Shown in pieces: positions 5,750 through 5,814 of a stretch of 5,814 nucleotides of DNA; position 1 is the first letter of the stretch; each line of letters begins with the position of its first letter. Both the position numbers and the translations under genes were made by a program. The DNA comes from Planctomycetota bacterium (GTDB lineage Bacteria; Planctomycetota; Phycisphaerae; WQYP01; JAJZKY01), in assembly GCA_021803885.1 (NCBI GenBank), contig JAJZKY010000337.1, positions 1 to 5,814 on the forward strand, given 5' to 3'. The notes under the pieces were generated by a model, which made no database searches, was not told the DNA's origin, and saw only the letters and a program-made list of their open reading frames with translations.

Positions 5750-5758
5750 CACCTCCTT
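5750..5758 (-). promoter_or_regulatory. Strong Shine-Dalgarno of the small exported protein
   Basis: The minus strand reads AAGGAGGTG, nearly a full complement of the 16S rRNA 3' end, 4 bases before the ATG at 5745 (6 bases from the AGGAGG core). It is the strongest ribosome site in the window. It starts directly after the T run of the upstream inverted repeat. Confidence 0.85.
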
Positions 5759-5813
5759 AAAAACCGGGCTTGGGTAAAAATCTCCGCAATCCGGTTAAGC
5801 CCGTCAAGCCCGG
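5759..5813 (-). promoter_or_regulatory. Leader with terminator-like inverted repeat and tandem repeats upstream of the mer operon
   Basis: On the minus strand, CCGGGCTTG (5805-5813) and CAAGCCCGG (5764-5772) form a perfect 9-bp inverted repeat around 32 bases, followed at once by TTTTT (5759-5763) and then the Shine-Dalgarno. The left arm is part of a tandem repeat, GGGCTTGAC then GGGCTTAAC (5803-5811 and 5794-5802), so a second left arm could compete for the same right arm. AACCGG (5791-5796) could also pair with CCGGTT (5762-5767). The element could be the terminator of a gene beyond the right edge, an attenuator, or an operator. A TTGACG resembling a -35 box is at 5802-5807, with only weak -10 candidates 17-19 bases on. 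The classic MerR dyad is not evident. Confidence 0.45.
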
Positions 5814-5814
5814 A

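Noticed and set aside
5764..5813. MerR-type operator in the mer leader
   Set aside because: A TTGACG is present, but the dyad known from Tn501-type mer operators is not found between it and a -10 box, and the -10 candidates are weak. I kept the region only as a leader with repeats.
1..5814. CRISPR arrays, tRNA or rRNA genes, insertion sequences
   Set aside because: I saw no regularly spaced repeats, no tRNA-like or rRNA sequence and no transposase reading frame or flanking inverted repeats.

Overview
All clearly supported genes lie on the minus strand of what looks like a Gram-negative-type bacterial chromosome or accessory region. The DNA is moderately GC-rich, the genes are tightly packed, and most have recognisable Shine-Dalgarno sequences. 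The taxon cannot be fixed from this sequence. The gene types (arsenosugar-type radical SAM protein, MerT with a C-terminal metal-binding domain, MerA without one) are compatible with several environmental phyla.

Read in the direction of transcription (right to left), there are two modules. The right-hand module is a compact mercury detoxification operon. It starts with a short leader (5759-5814) containing repeats and a terminator-like inverted repeat. Next come a 78-residue exported Cys-tailed protein (5509-5745), a 140-base spacer with a strong hairpin, a mercuric reductase MerA without the usual N-terminal metal-binding domain (3929-5368), and a MerT-type inner-membrane mercury transporter carrying a C-terminal HMA (MerP-like) domain (3113-3898). 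Together these would trap Hg(II) outside the inner membrane, carry it across, pass it to MerA and reduce it to Hg(0). No merR or other regulator is visible in the window.

A 359-base spacer (2754-3112) without a convincing gene separates this from the left-hand module, which appears to be linked to organoarsenical (arsenosugar) metabolism. It holds an MFS transporter (1320-2753), a Cys-rich metallophosphoesterase-like protein with a degenerate first metal-binding motif (406-1299), and the N-terminal part of an ArsS-type radical SAM enzyme (1-409, running off the left edge). The last two overlap by 4 bases (ATGA) and the first two are 20 bases apart, so the three look like one operon. The arsenite methyltransferase ArsM, expected as a partner, is not in the window and may lie beyond the left edge.

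The points most worth a second look are the small exported protein whose C-terminal tail resembles that of the neighbouring MerT fusion (both end in Cys-Cys-Arg), the leader upstream of it, the phosphoesterase without the DxH motif, and the side-by-side placement of mercury and arsenic modules.
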